Assembly: GCF_913063425.1 (NCBI RefSeq)
Contig: NZ_CAJXYK010000024.1
Span: 1-64,000 of the forward strand
Origin: an uncultured Thiohalocapsa sp.
GTDB lineage: Bacteria > Pseudomonadota > Gammaproteobacteria > Chromatiales > Chromatiaceae
Direction: 5' to 3'
Length of the DNA stretch: 64,000 bases
The translations under genes and the position numbers were made by a program. The notes beneath the pieces were generated by a model. That model saw only the letters and a program-made list of their open reading frames with translations, was not told the DNA's origin and did not search any database. This document shows, piece by piece, positions 53,827 through 62,743 of the stretch. Each line of letters begins with the position of its first letter. Within the stretch, counting starts at the first letter, position 1.

Positions 53827-55098
53827 TCACGGTGCCGGGCGCTCGATGATCAGCAGCGACACGTCGTCCTCCAGCTCGGCCTCGCCACGCCAGGCCAGGA
53901 CGGCATCGCGCAGCAGAGCCGCGAGCGCACTGCTGCCCGCGTTGCGGTGCGCGCGCAGCAGATCGCACAGGTGCTCAAGGTCGAAGGCGCGGCCGTCGGC
54001 GTCGAAGCAATCGGTGATGCCGTCGCTGTAGGTGACGATGCGCTCGCCTGGGGCCAGGTGGAACCGGTGCGCGCTGTACTCGGCGGTGTCGAACATGCCC
54101 ACGGGCAGACCCCCTTTGGACGCGAGCTCCACGCTGCCGTCGGCGCGCAGCAGCAGCGGCTGCGGGTGGCCGGCGCTGGCGAGGCGGCCCTCGCCCGTGT
54201 GCGGGTCGAGCACGCCGTAGACCACGGTGGCATAGCTGGTGACCTCGCCGTCGGGGCTGCACAGCTGCGCGTTCAGCGCCTCCAGGAAGCCCGCGGGGTT
54301 CAGGTACTCGCCGCTGTCCAGGTTGGGCGCCAGGATGCCCGTCTGCGGCACGAGCGAGCGGCTCAGGCTGGTGGACAACAGCGCCGCCGGGATACCGTGG
54401 CCGGCGACGTCCAGGTGGTAGAAGCCCATTTCGCTCGCCGACACCGGAAAGAAATGGAAGCTGTCGCCGGAGATCTTCGCCGCCGGCAGGAACAGCCAGC
54501 CGGCACTGAGCGGTGCGATGCCGGCGTCGGACACCGGCAGCAGCTCGCGCTGGATGCGGGCGGCGGCGGCGAGGTCGTTCTGGATCTGCCCGTAGGCGCG
54601 GTCCAGGGCATCGTGGCTCTGCTTGAGCCGGCGGTTCTGCTCCGCAAGCCGCTCCTCCAGGCCGAGGATGCGCACTCCAACCTGAAGGCGTGCCCGCAGC
54701 ACCTGCACGTCGAAGGGCTTGCCGACGAAGTCGTCCGCGCCGGCGTCGAGGCCATACACGAGGTCTGTGTCCTCGGTGCGGCCGGTGAGCAGCATGACGT
54801 ACACGTAGTGCGGAAAATCTTCGCGGCGGATGGCGGCGCAGACCTCGGGGCCGCTCATGCCGTCCATCATCCAGTCGCAGATCACCAGCCGTATGTCGCC
54901 GCCGCGCAGGCGCTGAAGCCCATCTGCGCCGTTGCTCGCCACCACCGGGTCGAAGCCCCACTTGCGCAGCAGCGCGCGCACGTAGGCGCGTACATCGGGT
55001 GCGTCGTCGATCACGAGCACTTTGAGCGGTGCCGTTGCACAGGTCTGCTCGGCCGGTTGCGGCTCGGCCGTGCCGGACACCGGCTGCGGGTCACTCAT
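53827..55098 (-). CDS. Response regulator with PP2C (SpoIIE-type) phosphatase output
   Basis: 423 residues: receiver domain (about 25-140) with phospho-acceptor Asp75 in VICDWMMDG and Lys in GKPF, a coiled-coil connector (about 145-190), and a PPM/SpoIIE phosphatase domain (about 195-423) with SGDSF, DVAGHGIPAALL, YSDGITD and LEDDVSLLI. Predicted to dephosphorylate the STAS partner on receiving a phosphoryl signal. AGG before ATG 55098. No histidine kinase gene nearby. First gene of the operon that runs to the glycosyltransferase at 48719. HsbR in Pseudomonas and SypE in Vibrio are functional parallels. Confidence 0.88.
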   Translation of the reverse strand: MSDPQPVSGTAEPQPAEQTCATAPLKVLVIDDAPDVRAYVRALLRKWGFDPVVASNGADGLQRLRGGDIRLVICDWMMDGMSGPEVCAAIRREDFPHYVYVMLLTGRTEDTDLVYGLDAGADDFVGKPFDVQVLRARLQVGVRILGLEERLAEQNRRLKQSHDALDRAYGQIQNDLAAAARIQRELLPVSDAGIAPLSAGWLFLPAAKISGDSFHFFPVSASEMGFYHLDVAGHGIPAALLSTSLSRSLVPQTGILAPNLDSGEYLNPAGFLEALNAQLCSPDGEVTSYATVVYGVLDPHTGEGRLASAGHPQPLLLRADGSVELASKGGLPVGMFDTAEYSAHRFHLAPGERIVTYSDGITDCFDADGRAFDLEHLCDLLRAHRNAGSSALAALLRDAVLAWRGEAELEDDVSLLIIERPAP

Positions 55099-55342
55099 CT
55101 ACGCCTGCAAGCTGCTCATGGGCGGTTCTCGGGCTCCTGTTGCGGTGTCCGTGTGGGACCGCTCGTCGTCTTTGCCGTCGCGCGCCGCGCGCCGTTGCGG
55201 TGGCGATGATGGCGGGCTCGTACCCATCCAGCGTCCGACGACGCATTGCATTTCGCGTGGGCAGGTCGCTCACGTTGCATTCTGCAAGTCCGGCTCATGC
55301 CGACCTTCGTGACTGTCGCGCAGGCCGTCGGGCAGTACCGCT

Positions 55343-56215
55343 GTGCTGAGGTTGGCACAGCATGGCAATCCCGGCAATGGACTTCGGCTGTCACTGTCAT
55401 CCCTCCGCCTGGCCCGGCGGCTCGCAGGCAGGTCCCGGCCATCTTTGCTCCGGGCGGCGGTGGCAGCGCTCGGCCTGCTGCTCCTGTCGGGTCAGGCGGC
55501 GGCGGTCAGCGACATGTCCGCCAGCATCTACTCTGTGGATCTGGACCCTGAAGAGCTGAACGAGATCCAGGCGCTGCTGCCGGAGCGGAAGGTCAACAGC
55601 GCCTTCGTCAACAGCGCAGTGGACCCGAATCTGCGCCTGCTGGAGGCGGCCGAGGTGTCGCTGACCTTCATCGACGAGGGCGCCGGCTACAAGAACAGCT
55701 TCGGGTACTTCCTGTTCGACGACGAGCAGAACATCCTGGACGAGCGGACCATCTTCGCGAACGCCAGCAAAGAGACCGACAAGAAAGGCGGCGGCGCGGC
55801 GGCCAACAAGAAGTTCGGCGGTCTGGAAGCCGGCGATACCGTGGACCTAGGCGTCTTCGATGCCGGCACCAACATCGGCTTCTGGCTGCAAGGCAACGGC
55901 TACGCCGACCCGAACGGCCACACCTACTACACGCTGGATCATCTCAATCCGGACGGTCTGCGCCACGTGGCCATGATCAACGACGTCATGAACGAGCAGG
56001 TCGTGCTCGGGGTGGAAGACCTGTTCAACCTGGGCGACCAGGACTACAACGACATCATCTTCACCGTCACCGCCTCGCCGTTCTCCGCACTCGACGTCAG
56101 CAGCCTGCCCACCGGGGCGCCGGAGGCGGGACCCATCGCCACGGCGGTCATCTGCGCCTCGCTGCTCGGCGCTTACGCGCGTCGGCGCGGCGGCCTGCAA
56201 CGGCGCCGTGGCTAG
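55343..56215 (+). CDS. DUF4114 exported protein with PEA-type C-terminal sorting signal
   Basis: 290 residues: signal peptide (about 34-55), a beta-rich body with a DUF4114-like stretch (VEDLFNLGDQDYNDIIFTV) and a C-terminal tail PEAGP (260-264), hydrophobic segment (265-279) and basic end (RRRGG...). This tripartite tail has the layout of a PEP-CTERM signal but with Ala in place of the second Pro. An exosortase would cleave at or near the PEA motif. An exosortase gene lies 3.5 kb downstream. Start uncertain: GTG 55343, or TTG 55445, the latter directly at the signal peptide. Opposite strand to the REC-phosphatase, with a shared 244-bp upstream region. Confidence 0.78.
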   Translation: MLRLAQHGNPGNGLRLSLSSLRLARRLAGRSRPSLLRAAVAALGLLLLSGQAAAVSDMSASIYSVDLDPEELNEIQALLPERKVNSAFVNSAVDPNLRLLEAAEVSLTFIDEGAGYKNSFGYFLFDDEQNILDERTIFANASKETDKKGGGAAANKKFGGLEAGDTVDLGVFDAGTNIGFWLQGNGYADPNGHTYYTLDHLNPDGLRHVAMINDVMNEQVVLGVEDLFNLGDQDYNDIIFTVTASPFSALDVSSLPTGAPEAGPIATAVICASLLGAYARRRGGLQRRRG

Positions 56216-58448
56216 GGCGGACAGGGTTGCCGACGCGCCGGTGTCTCAGCCGCAGGGGCTCGGGCGCACCAAGCTCATCGCCGCTGTGGTGGCGGTACTC
56301 AGCATCGTCTGCCTGCTGGCGCTGGTGATCATCGTCGCCCGTGAGCAGATGATGGGGCACGCCATGGCGGTGGCGGACGCCCGCAGCGGCGGCGCAGGTG
56401 ATCAGCGTGCGGCGCTGGAGGCGGTGCTGGACCGCGATCCCCACGACGACACCGCCATCGCCGAGCTTGCGATGCTGGCCACCGACGAGCTTCGCTGGCG
56501 CGACGCCGCCGGGCACTGGGGTCAGCTCGCCAAGCTGGACCCGCTGCATACCGATGCCCGCTTCGAGCAGGCCCGCGCGCTGCTGGCGCTGGGGGATGCG
56601 GCTGCTGCCGCGTCTGTGCTCACCCAGGATGGGCGCACACCCAGCGCCCGGGAGCAGGTCCTGCTCGCACGCGCCGCCCTGCTCCGGGGTGATCTGGACG
56701 CCGCGCGCACCCATGCCGGGGTTGCGGCGGACGCGGCGGCAGACCTGCCTGCGGTGGCGCTGCTTAAGGCCGATCTCGCCTTTCTCGCCGCCGACGACGC
56801 CCGCGCCGCCGCCCTCTACGAGCCCCTGCTCAACGACCCGGACGCCGCCGCGGCGGCCGGGCTGGGCCTTCCACAGATCGCAGTGCGTGCCGGCGAGACG
56901 GATGCCGCGCTGGACCGGCTTGCGGCCCTGCCCGCCGACGCGGGCTATCAGGTGCTGCGCGCACGGGCCTCGCTGTACCGCCAGCTCGGGCGGGATGCCG
57001 CGGCGGCGGCGGATCTCACCGCGCTCATGGACCGCTATGGCCCGGTGGCGGACCTGGTGGTGCCCCTGGCCGAGCTGCGCGCCGCCGCCGAAGACAGCGC
57101 CGGGGTGCGCGCACTGCGCGAGTCCCTGGTGGGCACCGGTGCCGCGGAGCTCGCCGCCCGGCATTATCTGTAGGCCATCGAGGCCTACCTCGCCGGCGCG
57201 CTTGCCGATGCGCGGGACTTCCTCGGCTGGTCTGCGGACTTCTTCGCCGGCCGCGACCTGTACCGCTGGCTGCAGCTGGATATCGGTGCGCAGCTCGGCG
57301 ACGCGGCCCTGGTGGGCGCGGCGGTGGCGGCGATGCAGGAGGGCGTCCAGAGTCCGGTGCGCCTGGCGCGGGTTACCACGCTGCTGGTGGCCGAGGCGCG
57401 GGATTTCGCCGCTGCCGGCGATGCCGCCACCGCCGCGGCGCTGGCGGACGCCGCGCTGGCGCTGGTGCCGGAGCTGCCGGCGGCGCAGCTGGTGGCGGCG
57501 CGGGCAGCATTGCTGGCCGGAGAAGAAGAGCGGGTCGTCGCGTACGCCAGGCCGCTCCTGGATGATCCGGATCACCGCAGCGCAGCACTGGAGGTGCTCG
57601 GCCGCGCGGCGCTGCGTACCGCGGACACCACCCGCGCAGCGGACTATTTCGCGGAGCTTGCCGCGGCGGCACCGCAGGCGGCCGTCGGGCGCTACTGGCA
57701 GGGCGTCACCGCCGCCCGTGCCGGAGACCTCGCCGGCGCGGAAGCCCACCTGCGCGCGGCCTATGATCAGCGACCTGACCCGCGCATCGAGGCGGCGCTC
57801 ATGGACGTGCTGCTGGCCCGCAGCGACTGGCAGGCGGCCCTGGCCCTGGCGCGCACACTCACAGATGCCGAGGACGCCGCGACCCGCGCCCGTGGCCAGG
57901 CCTATCTCGGCGGCGTGCTGCGGGCCCAGGGCGATGCCGCCGCCGCAGCCGCCGCCTACGCCGATGCCGCGGCCACCGACCCCGCCCGGGCCGCCTATGC
58001 ACTCGCCGCGGCGGACCTGTTCATGGGCCTGGAGCGCTGGGAGGAGGCGGACCGCCTGCTCGCCGCCGCCGGCGCCCGCCACCCCGACAACCGCTACGTC
58101 GCCTTCAAGCGGGCGCTGCTGGCCCAGCGCGCCGGGCGGGCGGATGAGGCAGCACAACGCTACCGGGCGCTGCTGGCGGACACACCAGGCTGGGCGCTGC
58201 CCATGGTCAATCTCTCGGAGCTGCTCGCCGCAGACCCGGCGGCGGCAGACGCGGAAGCGCTGGACCTGGCCGAGCGCGCCGCCTCCCTGACGCCGGAATG
58301 GTCCGACGCGCAGTGGAATCTGGCCGAGCGCCGCGCCGAGGCCGGCGACACCGCCGGCGCCCTGGCGGCGGCGCGGGCGGTGCTCGCGCTCGCGCCGGAG
58401 CACAGCGCCGCGCAGGCGCTGGTCCAGCGGCTCGGTGACGGCGCGTGA
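56208..58448 (+). pseudogene. TPR-repeat membrane protein interrupted by an in-frame TAG
   Basis: Frame of 746 codons plus stop. An N-terminal membrane helix (about 22-45) is followed by Ala-rich helical TPR-like repeats to the end. Codon 322 (57171-57173) is TAG, after GAAELAARHYL; the repeats go on in the same frame (AIEAYLAGALADARDF). A CAG to TAG change would explain it. The first 321 residues could still fold as a shortened membrane-anchored TPR protein, so partial function is possible. GTG start overlaps the DUF4114 stop by 8 bases and the end overlaps the next gene (GTGA). TPR proteins of this sort (PrsT-like) accompany exosortase systems. Sequencing error is possible. Confidence 0.72.
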
Positions 58449-59650
58449 GGGGCAGGCCGAGCCCGGTCCGGCCGCTGCTGCGGCTGCTGGCGCCGCCGTT
58501 GGTGCTGTTGGCCCTGCTGGCGCCGAGCCTGCCCTGGATTGTGCAGGCCTGGCGCACCTCGCCGCTGGATGCCTGGGGTTGGGTCTTTCTGCTGCTCGGT
58601 GTGCTCTGGTGGCTCCTGGTGCTGGACCTGGCCACGCCGGCGCCCGCCGCGGACCGCCCCCGCAGCCTGGATCACGCGGGCTGGCCGGTGCTGGGGCTCT
58701 TCGCCGTCATCGGCCTGCTCGGGCTGCTGCTGGACGTGCGGGTGGCGCAGGCGGTGGCGGCCCTCGGCATCGGTTGGGCCTGCGGCTGGCTGCTGCTCGG
58801 TGGCCGTCTCGCGCTGCTGCTGGCGCCGGCCTTGGTGCTGGGACTGCTGGCGCTCCCCACCACGGGCTATGTGCTGCAGCTCGGGCTGGCGGCACTGGCC
58901 GAGCGGCTGCTGCCGCAGCCGGGGGGCACCGCCGGAGCCGCGGGCGTGATGCTGCTCAAGGCCGTCATTGCGTCGGCCGCCCTGCTGCTCGGTCTGCTGC
59001 TGGCCTGGCTGGCCCGCCGGGGGCGGCTGGCGCCGCCACGGCCGGTCACCGCCGCCTACGGTGCAGCGGCGGCCCTTGCGCTGCTCGGGCTCCTGGCGGC
59101 GCTGAACCCGCCCGCCTTCGGGCCGCCGCTCGCGCTCGCCGACGACGAATGGGCCTTCGGGGCCTGGCTCGGCGCCGAGATCCCGGTGACCGCGGCGGAG
59201 CGGCGGCTCTTTGCGGACAGCCGCAGCCTGAGCAAGCGCCTCTACAGCACCCGCGACGGGCAGCGCGTCAGCGTGCTGCTGGTGGAGAGCGATGATGTCC
59301 ATGACCTGCACACACCGGAGTATTGCCTGAGCGGCAGCGGCTGGTCGCTGCTGCGCGATGTGCCGCTCGCCGCCGGTGATGCGCCGCAGCTGGAGTTCCG
59401 TCACCCGGCGCCCGCCGCCGGCGCGCTGACGGCCGTCCGTGGCGGGCAGCGACTCGCCGGCGTGTACTGGTTCGGCTCCGATGCGCGCTCCACCGATGAC
59501 ATCGCCGGCCTGCGGCTGCATCGCCGTCTGCACGGCGACGGGCCTTGGCGCATGATCCTGGTAACGGCGGTGGGCGATTCGGCCCGCAGCCCGGAGCCGG
59601 TGCTGCGGCGCTTCGTGCGCGACGCACCCTGGCTGGGCAGCGAATCTTGA
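58445..59650 (+). CDS. Multi-helix membrane protein with C-terminal EpsI-like domain
   Basis: 401 residues: about seven membrane helices (10-220) and a periplasmic EpsI-like (DUF3485) domain (about 240-401) with the family motif LHTPEYCLSGSGW. EpsI is usually either free or attached to the end of the exosortase itself. Here it is joined to a separate membrane protein with no recognisable exosortase Cys/Arg/His residues. It may therefore be an inactive partner that presents substrate or polysaccharide to the exosortase. GTG start at 58445 overlaps the TPR frame stop. Confidence 0.82.
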   Translation: MRGRPSPVRPLLRLLAPPLVLLALLAPSLPWIVQAWRTSPLDAWGWVFLLLGVLWWLLVLDLATPAPAADRPRSLDHAGWPVLGLFAVIGLLGLLLDVRVAQAVAALGIGWACGWLLLGGRLALLLAPALVLGLLALPTTGYVLQLGLAALAERLLPQPGGTAGAAGVMLLKAVIASAALLLGLLLAWLARRGRLAPPRPVTAAYGAAAALALLGLLAALNPPAFGPPLALADDEWAFGAWLGAEIPVTAAERRLFADSRSLSKRLYSTRDGQRVSVLLVESDDVHDLHTPEYCLSGSGWSLLRDVPLAAGDAPQLEFRHPAPAAGALTAVRGGQRLAGVYWFGSDARSTDDIAGLRLHRRLHGDGPWRMILVTAVGDSARSPEPVLRRFVRDAPWLGSES

Positions 59651-59693
59651 GCAGGCCACAGCACCGGCACAGGCAGCCCGGGCGGCGCGGCCC

Positions 59694-60545
59694 ATGAGCG
59701 CGGACGCGGCGCCCGCGCCGCTGCGGTCACGTCAGCCCTGGCCCCTGCTGGTGGGGGCCGGCCTGGTGGCCCTGGGCCTGCTGCTGCAAAGCCCGCGGGT
59801 GCTGGCCGCAGACCCACTCGCACACCTGATCCTCGCGGGCACCGCCGCGGTGCTGCTGCTGCATCGGCTGCGCGACCCGGCGGCGCCGGGGAGCCCGGCC
59901 CTGGGGGTGGCGCTGGCCCTGCTGGCGGCGCTGGCGGCCTTCGCGGCGCCCGTCGCCGGCGCCATACGCCCGCCGCTGCTGCATGCTGCGCTCGCGCTGC
60001 TGTTGCTGAGCGGTGTCGCCGTGGGCTTCGGTGCCCGCATGGCGGGGCGGGTGGCCGCGCCGCTGCTGGTGCTGTTCGTGCTGGTGCCGATGCTGCCGCT
60101 GTTCGAGGCGGCGCTGAGCTATCCCATGCGGCGGCTCTCGGCACTGCTGGCGGCGGCGGTGCTGTCCCTGGGGCCGGGGACGGTGACCCTGACCGGCACT
60201 GAGCTTGCCTGGGGGGAGCTCCGCGTCAGTGTCACCTCCGCCTGCAGCGGTCTCACACTGCTCCAGAACCTCATCTGGGTGGCCTGGTGGACGGTGCTGC
60301 TGCGGCATACCGGGGTGCTGCAGCGCGGGCTGCACATGCTGCCGGCCGTGCCGGCGGTGGTCATCGCCAACACCCTGCGCGTCATCGCGCTGGCGGTGGC
60401 CGCCGCCTGGCAGGGGGAGCAGGTGCTGCTGGGCACCACCCATGTGATCATCGGCTGGGCCGCCGTGGCACTCGCGGCGGGGCTGTTCCTGGCCATGGAG
60501 CAGGTGTTTCCGGCCTCCGCCGGCGCCGGCGTTGATGGGGGCTGA
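59694..60545 (+). CDS. Exosortase
   Basis: 283 residues with about eight membrane helices. The three catalytic residues of exosortases/archaeosortases are in place: Cys184 in TSACSGL, Arg229 in NTLRVIAL and His250 in TTHVIIGW. It should cleave C-terminal sorting signals of exported proteins and probably attach them to a surface acceptor. EpsI is not fused to it but is encoded on the preceding gene, 43 bp away. The natural substrate is likely the DUF4114 protein at 55343. Exosortase class (Xrt letter) not assigned. ATG at 59694 has no strong ribosome-binding site. Confidence 0.87.
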   Translation: MSADAAPAPLRSRQPWPLLVGAGLVALGLLLQSPRVLAADPLAHLILAGTAAVLLLHRLRDPAAPGSPALGVALALLAALAAFAAPVAGAIRPPLLHAALALLLLSGVAVGFGARMAGRVAAPLLVLFVLVPMLPLFEAALSYPMRRLSALLAAAVLSLGPGTVTLTGTELAWGELRVSVTSACSGLTLLQNLIWVAWWTVLLRHTGVLQRGLHMLPAVPAVVIANTLRVIALAVAAAWQGEQVLLGTTHVIIGWAAVALAAGLFLAMEQVFPASAGAGVDGG

Positions 60546-60651
60546 GGCGCCATCCCCCGCAGGCAGGCCGCATTGCCAGGGCCTCGGGGCGCTCGGCATA
60601 CTGCCGCTTTGACCAGAGCGCCGCGCATCGCGGTGCCCCGCCGGAGCCCGC

Positions 60652-61254
60652 ATGCGAGACCTCATCGACGCCACCATCGCCGCCCATGTCGCGGTGCTGA
60701 ACGACACCGCGGCCCTGGCGCCGGAGATCGGTCGCTTCGCCGAGCAGGCGGCGCAGTGCATCGCCGGCGGCGGGCGGGTGTTCTGGATGGGCAACGGCGG
60801 CAGCGCCGCGGACTGCCAGCATTTGGCGGCGGAGCTGGTGGGCCGCTTCGAGCGCGAGCGGCCGGGGCTTGCGTCCATCGCGCTCACCACCGACAGCTCC
60901 ATTCTGACCTCCGTCGCCAACGACTACGGCTTCGAGTCCGTCTTCGCCCGCCAGGTGGAGGCGCTGTGCCGCGACGGGGACTTGCTGGTGGGGCTGTCCA
61001 CATCGGGCAACAGCGCCAATGTGCTGCGCGCCATGGAGCGGGCGGCGGGTCGCGGCATCTACCGGGTCGGCCTCACCGGCGCCGGCGGCGGGCGCCTGGC
61101 GGACACCTGTGAGCTGTGCCTGTCGGTGCCGTCCCGGGTCACGGCGCGCATCCAGGAGGCCCACATCGTCATCGGCCACATCCTCTGCGACCTGGTGGAG
61201 CGCCGCATCACCGGCGAGGCGCCGGCTGCCGAGTCGGCCCGGGGCAACTGCTGA
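60652..61254 (+). CDS. gmhA: Phosphoheptose isomerase
   Basis: 200 residues, the full SIS-domain GmhA: converts sedoheptulose 7-phosphate to heptose 7-phosphate, the first step of ADP-heptose synthesis for LPS core. Motifs GNGGSAADCQHLAAELVGRF (phosphate and active site), TTDSSILTSVANDYGF and STSGNSANVLRAME fit. GGAG before ATG. Its TGA overlaps the ATG of hldE (TGATG). Cytoplasmic. Confidence 0.93.
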   Translation: MRDLIDATIAAHVAVLNDTAALAPEIGRFAEQAAQCIAGGGRVFWMGNGGSAADCQHLAAELVGRFERERPGLASIALTTDSSILTSVANDYGFESVFARQVEALCRDGDLLVGLSTSGNSANVLRAMERAAGRGIYRVGLTGAGGGRLADTCELCLSVPSRVTARIQEAHIVIGHILCDLVERRITGEAPAAESARGNC

Positions 61255-62732
61255 TGTTCCGCGAGCCCCAGCGCGTGCGCGACGCCGTCGCCGGCGGCTT
61301 CGGCGGTGCGCGGGTGCTGGTGGTGGGCGATCTGATGCTGGACCGCTACCTCACGGGGGACGTGGGCCGCATTTCGCCTGAGGCGCCGGTGCCGGTGCTG
61401 AGGCTGGGCGGCGAGCGGCGCGTCGCCGGCGGTGCGGCCAATGTCGCGCGCAATCTGCTCGGGCTCGGGCTCGCCGTCTCGCTGGCGGGCGTGCGCGGCG
61501 ACGATGCCGACGGCGCGGCGTTGCTGGGGCTGCTGCAGGCCGCCGGAATGGACCACGCCGCGGTGCTGACGGACCCGCACCGGCCCACCACCAGCAAGAC
61601 GCGCATCGTCGGCAACGGTCAGCAGATGCTGCGCATCGACGCCGAGGACACAGGCCCGCTGTCGGCGCGGCTCGCGGAGGACTTGGTGCAGGCAGTGGCC
61701 GCGGCCATGGACGACGCCGACGTGCTGCTGCTCTCCGACTATGCCAAGGGCGTGCTCGCGGGTCCGCTCTGTACGCGCCTCATCGAGCTCGCAGCGCAGC
61801 GCGGCGTGCCGGTGCTGGTGGACCCCAAGGGACGGGACTTCGCGCGCTACCGCGGTGCCACCCTGCTGACGCCGAACCGTGCCGAGCTGGCGCTGGCCGT
61901 CGGCGCCGATGCGGCCGATCTGGACGGCCTGCTGCGGCAGGCACAGGGGCTGCGCGCAGACCTCGGTCTCGCGCAGCTGGTGGTGACCCTGGGCGAGCTC
62001 GGCATGGCGCTGGTGGACGCCGATCGCATCACCCGGGTGCCGGCGGTGGCACGGGAGGTGTTCGATGTCTCGGGTGCCGGCGACACCGTCATTGCCGGCA
62101 TCGCCGCCGGACTCGCGGCGGGGCTGGACCCGGTGGATCGGGCGCATCTCGCGAACCTGGCCGCCGGCGTCGTGGTGGGCCACCGCGGCACGGCGGCCGT
62201 CACCCGCGACGAGGTGTTGGCGGCCATGGCCGGCGAGGCGGCGCTGGAGCAGGCGGCGAAGATCCGTGACCTGGCTGGCATGCACGAGCAGGTGCAGGCC
62301 TGGCGTGCCGCGGGGGAGCGCGTGGTGTTCACCAACGGGTGCTTCGACCTGCTGCACCTGGGCCATGTCACCTACCTGGAGCGGGCGCGCCGGCATGGGC
62401 AGCGGCTGGTGGTGGGCCTCAACACGGACCGCTCGGTGCGTGCGCTCAAAGGGGCGGACCGGCCCCTCATCGGCGAGCAGGACCGCGCCCGGGTGCTGGC
62501 GGCGCTGGCAGCGGTGGACGGCGTGGTGCTGTTCGATGCGGACACGCCCATCGAGCTGATCCGTGCGCTGCGCCCGGACGTGCTCGCCAAGGGTGCGGAT
62601 TATCGGGAGGACGAAGTTGTCGGTGCCGCCGAGGTCAAGGCCTGGGGCGGCCAGGTGGTGCTGGTGCCGCTGGTGGCGGACCGCAGCACCTCAGCCATTG
62701 TCGAGCGTATGCGCCCGGACACGCCGGGCTGA
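61254..62732 (+). CDS. hldE: Bifunctional heptose kinase/adenylyltransferase
   Basis: 492 residues with both domains of HldE: an N-terminal ribokinase-type D-beta-D-heptose 7-phosphate kinase (about 1-325; GGAANVARN, DVSGAGDTVIAG) and a C-terminal nucleotidyltransferase (about 345-492; TNGCFDLLHLGHVTYLE, then the GADYREDEVVGA region). It makes ADP-heptose precursors together with GmhA; GmhB and HldD are not in the window. Overlaps gmhA by one base. Confirms a Gram-negative LPS producer. Confidence 0.93.
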   Translation: MFREPQRVRDAVAGGFGGARVLVVGDLMLDRYLTGDVGRISPEAPVPVLRLGGERRVAGGAANVARNLLGLGLAVSLAGVRGDDADGAALLGLLQAAGMDHAAVLTDPHRPTTSKTRIVGNGQQMLRIDAEDTGPLSARLAEDLVQAVAAAMDDADVLLLSDYAKGVLAGPLCTRLIELAAQRGVPVLVDPKGRDFARYRGATLLTPNRAELALAVGADAADLDGLLRQAQGLRADLGLAQLVVTLGELGMALVDADRITRVPAVAREVFDVSGAGDTVIAGIAAGLAAGLDPVDRAHLANLAAGVVVGHRGTAAVTRDEVLAAMAGEAALEQAAKIRDLAGMHEQVQAWRAAGERVVFTNGCFDLLHLGHVTYLERARRHGQRLVVGLNTDRSVRALKGADRPLIGEQDRARVLAALAAVDGVVLFDADTPIELIRALRPDVLAKGADYREDEVVGAAEVKAWGGQVVLVPLVADRSTSAIVERMRPDTPG

Positions 62733-62743
62733 CGAGGTGGGTC

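Noticed and set aside
55353-55368. Sigma-54-like TTGGCACAGCATGGCA before the DUF4114 gene, attractive because some PEP-CTERM genes use sigma-54
   Set aside because: The GG to GC spacing is 9 instead of the required 10 and the -12 part is poor; it would also sit inside the longest version of the gene.
57171-57173. TAG as pyrrolysine or programmed readthrough
   Set aside because: No pyl genes seen, no readthrough context, and another gene in the region carries a different stop (TAA); mutation or sequencing error is simpler.
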